Of a stretch of DNA of 30,673 nt, positions 1 through 7,968 are shown piece after piece. Within the stretch, counting starts at the first letter, position 1. Each line of letters starts with the position of its first letter. The notes under the pieces are model-generated. The model saw only the letters and a program-made list of their open reading frames with translations. It made no database searches and was not told where the DNA came from. The stretch covers positions 1 to 30,673 of the forward strand of contig CAYWUI010000038.1 of the NCBI GenBank assembly GCA_964461435.1, written 5' to 3'. The stretch comes from G020354785 sp964461435. Its GTDB lineage: Bacteria; Bacteroidota; Bacteroidia; Bacteroidales; UBA10428. A program made the position numbers and the translations under genes.

Positions 1-343
1 GTTTTTAGAGCAAAAATGAACATTGAAATCCAAAGTCAACCATAGTCCGAAGTATTATATTACAGCGTACCTGACGGATCAGGACTAGTAGCGGCAGTTG
101 AACTGCTGAATATGGACGGATCATTAAAGCGGACTTGAAGAAGGAAATTTAAGGGCATTCAGGGAGCTGCCAGGTATAAACCTGCAATCAGAGACACATG
201 CCGAACAAATTTACAGTGACAACTATGTTTCACTTATGCCCGGAGAGCGACGCACGATTCATGCAGAACTTGAAAATGCAGATACCGGAGGAGAAAAGCC
301 TGTGGTAGTGGTTGAGGGAATCAATATAGCGGATCGGAAATAA
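1..343 (+). pseudogene. 3' remnant of a GH2 glycosidase (exo-glucosaminidase / beta-mannosidase type)
   Basis: No intact gene is present, but two frames read like the C-terminal part of GH2 exo-beta-glucosaminidase / endo-beta-mannosidase proteins. Frame 1, around positions 70-135, gives GLVAAVELLNMDGSLKR, the sandwich-domain strand pattern of that family. Frame 2, from about 137 to the TAA at 341-343, gives EEGNLRAFRELPGINL and then YSDNYVSLMPGERRTIHAEL and GGEKPVVVVEGINI, the characteristic C-terminal end. In intact homologues a longer stretch separates the ELP motif from YSDNY, so an internal deletion as well as a frameshift is inferred. Frame 1 has an early stop at about 43-45. The remnant lies directly upstream of the GH3 gene, so the two may once have formed a glycan-degrading pair. 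The family assignment is from memory of the motif and is moderately sure. Confidence 0.6.
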
Positions 344-376
344 TGGCAACTAATTGAAAACTTAAAAATATATCTC

Positions 377-2143
377 ATGAAACAAAAATTATATTACCTG
401 CTGCTTGTTATCGTGCTTGCTATGGGTTTTATTACTACCGGCTGTAAAACCAGACCCGGCAAGCGTGGCAGGGATTCAGAAAAGAAAGTGTCTGAATTTA
501 TACCAAAGGATACCACCTGGAAGTCATTGTCATTAAGAGAAAAAATCGGGCAGACGATGATCATTGTTTCAAGATTCTATGACTATGAAAAATTTGAAGG
601 GGGTAACCTGGATACTTTTTTTGTGAGGTATCCTGTTGGCGGATTCTTTATGGCAGACTGGTATTATTTCTATTTTGCACCTAAAGACTCAACAATGGCT
701 TATTACATGAAGGAAAGCATTAAAGAATATGCTGCCAGCTCAAGGCACCCGCTAATTTTTATGGAGGATTTTGAAAGGGGGCTCGGTGAAAAATTTCCTG
801 CCTACACATACATGCCTGTTGAGATGACGCTGGGTGCCGCACATTCCGGACAGCTGGCCTATCAATATGGGAAATCTATTGCATTGGAAGCCAGAGACTT
901 CGGCATTAACTGGCTTTTGCACCCCGTAGCCGATCTTAATTTAAATCCCCTGCACTCCCTTGTAAATGAAAGAGCTATATCTGACAATCCTGAAACCGCC
1001 ATACCACTTTTAAAGAAACAAATTGACGGGATGCATGATCAGAATATTATTACCACAATAAAACATTTTCCGGGCGACGGTGCAACAATACGTGACCAGC
1101 ATATAATGACCGCTTCAAATACGCTTAGCTGGAAGGAGTGGAAGCGCACATACGGAAAAGTATTCCAGTCCCTTATAAACCATGGTGCCCCTTCCGTAAT
1201 GGTCGGACATATAACTTTCCCCGCCTACCAGAAGGAAAAGCTTAACAATTGTCTTCCTCCTGCCAGTTTATCGGAAGAAATTATAGTAAAGCTGTTAAAA
1301 CAAAAAATGAATTTCAAAGGTGTTGTAATATCGGATGCACTTAACATGGGAGGGGCAGCCGGCTACTACCCGAATGAGCTGGAAACATCGGTCGCCTGCT
1401 TCAAGGCAGGGGTTGATTTAATGTTGTGGCCTGATCTGTCTTTTATGGATACCCTGGAAGCAAGGATATTAAGAAATGAGATACCTGTAGAAAGGCTTGA
1501 TGATGCTGTTGAAAGAATATGGGCATTAAAGGAGAGGTTCGGACTCCTGGATAAGGACTATAAGGTATTTAAAAAACTGTCACCTGATGACAAAACCCTT
1601 ATAGCTATTACTGCCAGGGCAGTTGCTGAGAATGGTATTACACTGATAAGGGGAGACAGCCGGCATCTGCCTCTTAATAAAAGCAAAGTGAAAAATATTT
1701 TGCTTGTTAACGTTAGTGAAAGAGACAAATCAAATATCTTTCTATATACAAGGAAGCTTCTTGAAGACAGGGGATTTAAAGTTGAATTAAGGTACGGCTT
1801 ATCTTATTTTGACTGGAACTGGCGTATGGACAGCCTTAAATATTATGACAGGATTATTGCATGTTTTGAAAACAGGTATTTCGATCCCGTGGGCATTCAA
1901 TTTTTAAAGGGACTGGAAGCTGAGTCTGCATGGACGTTTAATATGCTGCCCAAAGAACAGATGATTGCTGTTTCCTATAGCAATCCGTATTATTTAAACT
2001 ACTATTTTCAGCATATTCCGGTGCTCATTAATGCATATAGCAGCGACAGGTATGTTCAGGAAGCGGTTGTCAGGGCTCTGACAGGTGAAATAATGTTTAA
2101 AGGCTTATCACCTGTAAAGCTTGAACATGATATATTAAAGTGA
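377..2143 (+). CDS. GH3 family lipoprotein, NagZ-type beta-N-acetylhexosaminidase-like
   Basis: This 588-residue exported glycoside hydrolase probably removes terminal beta-linked sugars (N-acetylglucosamine is likely) from oligosaccharides or peptidoglycan fragments. Residues 1-23 form an SPII signal ending TTGC with lipidated Cys23. The GH3 N domain contains KHFPGDG at 229-235 followed by D240-Q241-H242, the Asp-His dyad that serves as acid/base in NagZ-like enzymes. ISDALNM carries the candidate nucleophile Asp320. The region from about 405 on resembles the GH3 C domain. Many Bacteroidota homologues carry an extra C-terminal beta-lactamase-like domain, and this one stops before it. The ATG at 377 is the only start that gives the full signal. 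It lies 33 bases after a GH2 remnant and converges with the sensor kinase gene. Exact sugar specificity cannot be read from sequence. Confidence 0.88.
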   Translation: MKQKLYYLLLVIVLAMGFITTGCKTRPGKRGRDSEKKVSEFIPKDTTWKSLSLREKIGQTMIIVSRFYDYEKFEGGNLDTFFVRYPVGGFFMADWYYFYFAPKDSTMAYYMKESIKEYAASSRHPLIFMEDFERGLGEKFPAYTYMPVEMTLGAAHSGQLAYQYGKSIALEARDFGINWLLHPVADLNLNPLHSLVNERAISDNPETAIPLLKKQIDGMHDQNIITTIKHFPGDGATIRDQHIMTASNTLSWKEWKRTYGKVFQSLINHGAPSVMVGHITFPAYQKEKLNNCLPPASLSEEIIVKLLKQKMNFKGVVISDALNMGGAAGYYPNELETSVACFKAGVDLMLWPDLSFMDTLEARILRNEIPVERLDDAVERIWALKERFGLLDKDYKVFKKLSPDDKTLIAITARAVAENGITLIRGDSRHLPLNKSKVKNILLVNVSERDKSNIFLYTRKLLEDRGFKVELRYGLSYFDWNWRMDSLKYYDRIIACFENRYFDPVGIQFLKGLEAESAWTFNMLPKEQMIAVSYSNPYYLNYYFQHIPVLINAYSSDRYVQEAVVRALTGEIMFKGLSPVKLEHDILK

Positions 2144-2185
2144 TTATAACCTGCACTGCCTTATAATATGATAAACATACCGGAT

Positions 2186-4597
2186 TTAGTAATACTTATT
2201 GATCTTTTCTATTAATAAATTTTTATCAATAGGCTTAGCCATAAAATCATCACATCCGGCTTCCATCGATCTTTGTTCATCAACAGGTGAGGCGAAGGCA
2301 GTCTGGGCAATTACAGGTAATTCAGGCCTTAGCTGTTTAATTTGCCTCGTCGCATCGAGTCCGTTTAATACGGGCATTTTCAGATCCATCAGAACCATAT
2401 TTACTTTAGGGTGTGATCTTATTATTTCCACTGCTTTGCTTCCATTCTCTGCATATAAAATCTTTACATTTAAATCTTTAAGAATCTCACGCAGATACAT
2501 AAAGCTTATATCATCATCTTCAGCAATTAAAACGGTGAAGTCACTGTATGCCCTTGCGGGTTTAACTGCTTTGGACCTCTTAAATTCTTTTGCTTTGTTC
2601 GGGGCCTTATAAGGAATATTGAAAAAGAAGACCGATCCCTTGCCGGGCCTTGATTCCACCCATATTTTGCCTCCCAGCAGCTCAGCATATGCTTTGGATA
2701 TAGATAATCCCAGTCCGGTTCCTTCATGCTCCTTTGTATAAGATAAATCACCCTGCCGGAACCTTTCAAATATTTTGTCTTTCAATTCGGGCTGGATACC
2801 AACACCCGTATCTTCGACATAAAATTCAAGATTTTTCGCTCTGCCACCAGCCACTTTCTTCACTGTATAACCAAAACCAATATGACCATCGTCAGTAAAC
2901 TTTATAGCATTTTTAATAAGGTTGGATATTATCTGCGTAAGTTTGGTCTTATCTGTTACTATGATGCTTTTGCTTTCACCAAGTTCCGCTGTGCAATAAA
3001 AAGAAAGACCTTTCTTCTCGACCTCAGGTTTAAAGAATACATATAAGTTATTAATAAGCTTATTTATACTGGTTTCTTCCTTCCTTAACTCTATTTGTCC
3101 GGCTTCTATTTTTGATATATCAATCAGGTCGTTAATGATCGTAAGCATGCGGTTGCCGCTCTGCTGTATTATTTTAATGTATTGATGCATCTTTCCCCCT
3201 GTGAGCGTCGGTGACCTTAGTAATTCAGCAAATCCAAGAATACCGTTCATGGGAGTCCTGATCTCGTGGCTCATGTTGGCCAGGAATGCTGTTTTCAGCC
3301 TGTCACTTTCTTCAGCCTTTTCCTTTGCTTTTTCCACTTCGATATTTATTCCCTGTATACGGTTGAGAATTTCACGTAGTTTTTTATTCTGCGCTCTGTA
3401 CTCTTTATTTAATTTCTGATATTCAATGTTTTGCTCCTTAAGGATTTTCTCTGCCTGCTTCCGTTCCGTAATATCCTTTGCAAAGGAAAACGACACTTTC
3501 CTGTTTTCGAATTCAACAAAATTAATAGATACTTCGACCGGGAAAACCGTACCGTCTTTTCTTCTGTGGTTAGTCTCAATTGTTGAATTACGCAACGAGC
3601 GCGTCCTTTTTCTGTGGACTTTCCACTTTTCCTCGTCAAAGTTTGGATCAAGCTGCCATATTTTCATTGCCAGCAGCTCTTTGCGGGAATAACCGAGGCT
3701 CTTACATGCCTGTTCATTTACATAATATATACTTCCGCTGTCATCAACCTGGAAGATGCTTATCAGCGAGTGATCGATGCCAAACTGTGTCAGCTTAAGT
3801 ATCTGTTCTGACTTCATTCGTTCGGAGATGTCGCGGGAAGATCCGAGGATGGATTTTTTGCCGCCGATAAGTGTAAGCCCCACACTGACTTCAACAGGAA
3901 TAATTTTGCCATCTTTGCACCTGTGATTAGTTTCAATGGTTACAGGTTTTCCCGGAACTAATTTGCTCCATATAGTTTTTTTATGATCATGTTTGACAAA
4001 GTTTGGGTCCAGATCACCTACATTCATTGATAATAGCTCTTCACGCGCATATCCCAGGCTACTGCAGGCATGGTTATTAACCTCAATGATATTCCCGTCC
4101 AGATCGGCCAAAAATAAAGCATCTGTTGCCTGTTCTATTAAATTACGGAACCGTTCTTCATTTTCTTCAGCTTTTTGCCTGACTTTAATATATTCTTCCT
4201 GAACCAGTTTAATATCTGAAATATCATTAAAGACAATAAACACAACATAAGGTTTCTTTTCATCGTTCCTGAATACAGGCACAGCACTTATATTAATCCA
4301 TCTGTATTTTTTCTGTTGTTTGTTATAGATGTTCATAACCACATTTTTCACTTTCTTTCCTGAGGTAAGCGCTAGTAATGAGGGATTTTCGCTTCCGGGA
4401 AATGGTGAGCCGTCTTCCCTTGTAGCCTGCAATTCATGCAAAAGGATTGCGGGATCTTCCATTTGTGCCCTGGTAACCCCTAAAATCTTTTCTGCAACAT
4501 TGTTTGCTTCAATAAATTTACAATTATGATCGTGGCAGATAAATCCTAAATCCAGAGTATCAAAAAATTCTATGTGTTTCCGAAGGTTATCAATCAT
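2186..4597 (-). CDS. Hybrid sensor histidine kinase, PAS-PAS-PAS-HisKA-HATPase-REC
   Basis: This cytoplasmic hybrid two-component kinase has 803 residues from the chosen start. Three PAS modules occupy roughly residues 1-130, 145-265 and 270-390; the second and third share the phrases SLGY(A/S)R(K/E)ELL and IETNHRxKDG. A coiled coil follows, then HisKA with FLANMSHEIRTPMNG (phospho-acceptor His444), and HATPase_c with the N box LIKNAIKFTDDG, DTGVGI and GTGLGLSISKA. The C-terminal receiver domain carries EDDD, phospho-acceptor Asp738 in VLMDLKMP, and AKPID. There are no membrane segments, so the signal is probably cytosolic or gaseous. A GTG 18 bases upstream lies inside a perfect Shine-Dalgarno run and was rejected as start. 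No partner regulator is encoded next to it, so output is probably through another phosphorelay protein. Confidence 0.95.
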   Translation of the reverse strand: MIDNLRKHIEFFDTLDLGFICHDHNCKFIEANNVAEKILGVTRAQMEDPAILLHELQATREDGSPFPGSENPSLLALTSGKKVKNVVMNIYNKQQKKYRWINISAVPVFRNDEKKPYVVFIVFNDISDIKLVQEEYIKVRQKAEENEERFRNLIEQATDALFLADLDGNIIEVNNHACSSLGYAREELLSMNVGDLDPNFVKHDHKKTIWSKLVPGKPVTIETNHRCKDGKIIPVEVSVGLTLIGGKKSILGSSRDISERMKSEQILKLTQFGIDHSLISIFQVDDSGSIYYVNEQACKSLGYSRKELLAMKIWQLDPNFDEEKWKVHRKRTRSLRNSTIETNHRRKDGTVFPVEVSINFVEFENRKVSFSFAKDITERKQAEKILKEQNIEYQKLNKEYRAQNKKLREILNRIQGINIEVEKAKEKAEESDRLKTAFLANMSHEIRTPMNGILGFAELLRSPTLTGGKMHQYIKIIQQSGNRMLTIINDLIDISKIEAGQIELRKEETSINKLINNLYVFFKPEVEKKGLSFYCTAELGESKSIIVTDKTKLTQIISNLIKNAIKFTDDGHIGFGYTVKKVAGGRAKNLEFYVEDTGVGIQPELKDKIFERFRQGDLSYTKEHEGTGLGLSISKAYAELLGGKIWVESRPGKGSVFFFNIPYKAPNKAKEFKRSKAVKPARAYSDFTVLIAEDDDISFMYLREILKDLNVKILYAENGSKAVEIIRSHPKVNMVLMDLKMPVLNGLDATRQIKQLRPELPVIAQTAFASPVDEQRSMEAGCDDFMAKPIDKNLLIEKINKYY

Positions 4598-4605
4598 TTT
4601 TGATG

Positions 4606-4613
4606 CCTCCTCC
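4606..4613 (-). promoter_or_regulatory. Shine-Dalgarno site that fixes the kinase start
   Basis: The minus strand reads GGAGGAGG here, with eight bases to the ATG whose first base is 4597. Because the alternative GTG start overlaps this element, the downstream ATG is chosen. Such a strong Shine-Dalgarno sequence is unusual for Bacteroidota, where most start sites have only weak complementarity. Confidence 0.7.
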
Positions 4614-4772
4614 ACATTATCTATGATTTATAGAAAAAACAAGATTGTTTTTCTTAATTCACCGAAAGTAAACTGATAGTCAATATGACCCAATTTACAA
4701 ATTTTTCTTGTAAGTTGGTAAAAAAAATAGAGAGTTTTTCGGATACGGCTGCATAGGATTATCCTGCGATAA

Positions 4773-5774
4773 TCAGTCATTTACAATTGCTTCCGGATTA
4801 ACGATGTTAGGGACCCTGCCCCTCTTATAATACTCAATTATATTACAGGCTGCTATCTCAGACATTTTATTTCTTGTCTCTATTGTTGCAGAGCCGATAT
4901 GTGGTAAAACAGCTACATTTTCCATGTTTAATAAGGGGTTATCAGGCTGCATGGGTTCCGGATTCGTAACATCGAGTCCGGCACCCCAGATGGACCCATT
5001 TTTTAAAGCTTCTGCCAGGTCATGCTCATTATGAACAGCCCCTCTTGATGTATTGACAAATATTGCCGAAGACTTCATTTTGTTGAAGGCATACTTGTCA
5101 AACAGTCCTTTTGTTTCATTGCTGAGTGTACAATGAACTGATATAACGTCACTATTTTTAAGCAGATCATCGAAGCTGACATATTGAGCATCCAGCAGAT
5201 CTTCAGCAGTATAGTTGTGGTGGCGGTTACAATAAATTATCTTCATATTGTAAGCACCTTTACATCTTTTGGCCATCTCCATCCCTATACGGCCCAGTCC
5301 GAAAACACCAAGGATCTTGTTTTTAGGTTCAATTCCCAGACCGGCTTTCGGGCGAAAATAATCCCACTCTCCCCTGGAGATTGTCTTGTGCAAATAAAAC
5401 ATCTTTCGTGAAGCGGCAATCATTAATCCGAATGCCACATCTGCCGTTGCGTCACTCAGCACGTCGGGAGTAAAGCCGACAGGGATTCCAAGTCTTGTTG
5501 CTTCCTGTATGTCAATATTATCAAATCCCACTGCAAACTGGGAAATTATATCAAGGTGGCTGCATTTGTCAAGAAAATGTTTATTAATATTTTCTGTTAC
5601 AGTGCAGTATAAAGCATCATTTTTCAGGGCCAGGCCTATAAGCTCCTCCTGTGTCATGGGCCTGTCTCCTGTCCACATAGTGATACCGAATCCCTCTTTT
5701 CGTAACAATTCAATTCCTGTATCAGGGAAACTTCTTGCTACAAGTACTTTAATATCTTCCGGCCTTTTCTTCAT
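4773..5774 (-). CDS. D-2-hydroxyacid dehydrogenase (glyoxylate/hydroxypyruvate reductase type)
   Basis: This NAD(P)-dependent cytosolic oxidoreductase interconverts 2-oxoacids and D-2-hydroxyacids, and glyoxylate/glycolate or hydroxypyruvate/D-glycerate are the likely pairs. It has 333 residues, the normal family length. The Rossmann motif is GVFGLGRIGMEMAKR. The catalytic set is visible: Arg in VNTSRGAVHNE, Glu in NPEPMQPDNPLL and His in VLPHIGSAT. A longer frame opens with TTG, but the ATG at 5774 beginning MKKRPEDIKVLVA matches where the family's first strand starts, so it is preferred. It is not in the transketolase operon but lies about 1.4 kb from it on the other strand. If it uses hydroxypyruvate it would meet that pathway at D-glycerate. 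Lactate or phosphoglycerate dehydrogenase is less likely because there is no ACT domain and the N-terminal wording is GhrB-like. Confidence 0.85.
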   Translation of the reverse strand: MKKRPEDIKVLVARSFPDTGIELLRKEGFGITMWTGDRPMTQEELIGLALKNDALYCTVTENINKHFLDKCSHLDIISQFAVGFDNIDIQEATRLGIPVGFTPDVLSDATADVAFGLMIAASRKMFYLHKTISRGEWDYFRPKAGLGIEPKNKILGVFGLGRIGMEMAKRCKGAYNMKIIYCNRHHNYTAEDLLDAQYVSFDDLLKNSDVISVHCTLSNETKGLFDKYAFNKMKSSAIFVNTSRGAVHNEHDLAEALKNGSIWGAGLDVTNPEPMQPDNPLLNMENVAVLPHIGSATIETRNKMSEIAACNIIEYYKRGRVPNIVNPEAIVND

Positions 5775-5960
5775 AACAGTGCATTTAAAAAATTCCAAAA
5801 CAATAAATACCTCACATATCTGTAAACTGATAATCCAAAAATATAAAAATATACCTATTTATCTATGCCCGGCAATTCTGTCACGCAACTACAAGCTTAT
5901 TATAATCATCCTAATACCTGGTAATCAACAATATTCTATAAACCTAAAATCAGATATAAA

Positions 5961-6950
5961 ATGAAAACATACACTAAAATTGCTCTAATGCTGATAATAT
6001 CAGTGTTATTGAAATCAAACGGACTGCTGGGACAGGACTCAATTGACAACAAAATGAGATTACTCGACTTAAAGCTGCAGCTTGTTGACTCAAAACTTGA
6101 GCTTCTTGATTCAAAGATTAAATCATGGGAAACCAGGCATGAAAAATTTGACAGTAAACTGGAAGAAATAGATTTGGCTTACAGGCAGATTGCCACAAAG
6201 ATATTAATGCTTGACTTTGATCCGGCAGATTTTAATTACAAGTTCTATCTTCTCGACTCAATGATGAAAAGCCAGAAAAAGAGTATTGCCGAGCCAAAGA
6301 TTGGCAGCATTGTTTCTTTCCGCTATGATACCATTAGACGCAAACCGTTCAAATCAGTTATTTCCTTAAATCCTGTAAGGATATTTGAAGGCACATTTCA
6401 GATATCGTACGAGAAATCAATTAATCCGAGAAATTCCGTTGACTTGTCCGGTTTGGCAACATATGCCACTGATGAAGGTATATCGAGACGGTACATGCTA
6501 AACCAGTCACTCAGCTATTACAACGAAAGGACAGATACTTACGATCCTTATAACAGCAAAAACATCTATGGGTTCGGTACTATTATTCAGTGGAAAAACT
6601 ACCTTCTTGCCTCCGTAAATCCGAGGCACAAAGCTCCAATAGGAGTATATGCCGCAACCAGTATGATGTACCGGAGGCTCTGGATAAACGGATTTGAAAC
6701 AAAATTTATTGAAGATGAATTTGTGACCCTGGATATAATTCAGAAATTAAATGTATTTGCCGGTGGCGTAATAATAGGCTCACAAATAAGTTTCATTAAA
6801 ACACTCTCACTTGATATTTATGCAGGTGGTGTTTTAAGGCTGAGCATATATGATAATGAAACATCCTTTACCAAATATAAAAAATGGGATAATATAGACT
6901 TCTCGGGAGTCCTGCCAGCTGCAGGAATCAAGATTGGCATACTAAAATGA
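5961..6950 (+). CDS. Secreted heptad-repeat protein with C-terminal beta-barrel-like region
   Basis: I do not recognise a family. The 329 residues begin with a Sec signal (residues 1-25, ending LLGQ). Residues 34-71 form five near-perfect seven-residue repeats of the form LLDSKLE, with Asp (or Glu) at 36, 43, 50, 57, 64 and 71 and Lys/Arg at 38, 45, 52, 59 and 66, a likely coiled coil or oligomerisation stalk. From about residue 115 alternating hydrophobic/polar strands with aromatic ends, for example NPVRIFEGTFQISYEKSINP, resemble outer-membrane beta-barrel strands. This suggests a periplasmic stalk attached to an outer-membrane barrel. It is a single gene diverging from the hydroxyacid dehydrogenase. 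Function is unknown. Confidence 0.8.
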   Translation: MKTYTKIALMLIISVLLKSNGLLGQDSIDNKMRLLDLKLQLVDSKLELLDSKIKSWETRHEKFDSKLEEIDLAYRQIATKILMLDFDPADFNYKFYLLDSMMKSQKKSIAEPKIGSIVSFRYDTIRRKPFKSVISLNPVRIFEGTFQISYEKSINPRNSVDLSGLATYATDEGISRRYMLNQSLSYYNERTDTYDPYNSKNIYGFGTIIQWKNYLLASVNPRHKAPIGVYAATSMMYRRLWINGFETKFIEDEFVTLDIIQKLNVFAGGVIIGSQISFIKTLSLDIYAGGVLRLSIYDNETSFTKYKKWDNIDFSGVLPAAGIKIGILK

Positions 6951-6955
6951 GGAAC

Positions 6956-6984
6956 TGCCGGCCCATGCTAAGGCTATGGCGGCA
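6956..6984 (+). other. Hairpin just after the heptad-repeat gene
   Basis: Outer arms TGCCG and CGGCA with additional pairing inside (CCAT with ATGG) form a GC-rich stem-loop starting five bases after the stop codon. It is followed by an A-run rather than a T-run, so it is not a standard intrinsic terminator on the plus strand. It may protect the 3' end of the transcript or block read-through. A second small hairpin, TCCGG-TATG-CCGGA, lies at 7071-7084 between here and the transketolase operon. The rest of 6951-7138 is AT-rich with no gene. Confidence 0.4.
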
Positions 6985-7138
6985 AAAAATACTCTAAAAT
7001 ATCTATTCTTTAAAACCTTTTCCTATTTTGGTTTCTTCAATTTTTTTTTACTTTTATAAAGAAGTAAAAGTCCGGTATGCCGGATTGTAATAAATATATA
7101 ATATTTTAAAATTCAGGAAAAACAAAAGAAGAATAGCT

Positions 7139-7954
7139 ATGAATATGACAATTGCTGAGCTTGAGAAAAAAGCACGCATTCTCAGGCTTCATATCATCAA
7201 AATGATTGGCATTGGGCAGAAAGGACACCTTGGGGGATCCTGTTCTTTAGCGGAGGTAGTTACAGCCCTTTATTTTTATAAGATGAATATAGATCCGCAA
7301 AATCCATCGTGGGAAGACAGGGACAGATTTCTTCTCAGCAAGGGGCATGCGGCCCTGGTTCAATATGCAGCTCTTGCTGAGATGGGATTTTTTCCCAGGA
7401 AAGAAATAAAAAAAGTCAAGTGCCTGGGTGCCATGTTGCAGGGGCATCCCGATATGCTGACTACCCCAGGCATAGAGGCCAACACAGGTTCTCTGGGACA
7501 GGGATTATCCATGGCGTGTGGGATAGCAGCCGGATTGAGGCTGGACAACAAAAAAAGCAAAGTCTACTGCATTGTAGGTGACGGGGAACTAGCGGAGGGC
7601 CAGATATGGGAAGCTGCAATGACAGCTTCCTGTTATAAGCTTGATAACATTGTTGTTGTTTTAGATAAAAATGGACTGCAGGCTACCGGAATAATTACCG
7701 ATCGTTATGACACAAATCCTCATGCTGAAAAATGGAAAGCCTTTGGCTGGCATGTTTCGGAAGTTGACGGTCATGACATAAAAGAAATATGTGACACCCT
7801 CGACATGGTGGATAAAATTACCGGGCGGCCGAAAATCATTATAGCCCATACCGTGAAAGGCAAAGGTATCACTTTTGCCGAAAATATCGTGGCTTTTCAT
7901 AATGGCGAACTTACGCCTGAACAATTTGAAAGGGCCTGTAATGAACTGACATAA
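7139..7954 (+). CDS. Split transketolase, N-terminal (TPP-binding) subunit
   Basis: This is the pyrophosphate-binding half of a two-subunit, thiamine-diphosphate-dependent transketolase; with the next gene it forms the complete enzyme that moves a two-carbon ketol unit from a ketose donor to an aldose acceptor. It has 271 residues, the usual length for split N subunits. Motifs in order are SKGHAAL, GSLGQGLSMACGIA, the TPP/Mg motif with G147-D148-G149-E150 in VGDGELAEGQIWEA, DKNGLQATG, and HTVKGKG near the C-terminus. The ATG at 7139 has a purine-rich leader; an in-frame ATG at 7145 is possible. It is the first gene of a five-gene operon with a permease and two dehydrogenases, so it is probably catabolic and not the housekeeping transketolase. 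Split enzymes of this form are known in several sugar-acid, apiose and sulfosugar clusters. Confidence 0.93.
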   Translation: MNMTIAELEKKARILRLHIIKMIGIGQKGHLGGSCSLAEVVTALYFYKMNIDPQNPSWEDRDRFLLSKGHAALVQYAALAEMGFFPRKEIKKVKCLGAMLQGHPDMLTTPGIEANTGSLGQGLSMACGIAAGLRLDNKKSKVYCIVGDGELAEGQIWEAAMTASCYKLDNIVVVLDKNGLQATGIITDRYDTNPHAEKWKAFGWHVSEVDGHDIKEICDTLDMVDKITGRPKIIIAHTVKGKGITFAENIVAFHNGELTPEQFERACNELT

Positions 7955-7968
7955 TAAAGGATAAACTT

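Noticed and set aside
2199..2612. Plus-strand frame over the receiver domain of the sensor kinase
   Set aside because: The minus strand encodes an intact receiver domain; this frame has no independent support.
4757..4774. GATTATC-CTGC-GATAATC hairpin at the end of the hydroxyacid dehydrogenase gene
   Set aside because: The arms overlap the stop codon and no T-run follows on the minus strand, so it is not a credible terminator.
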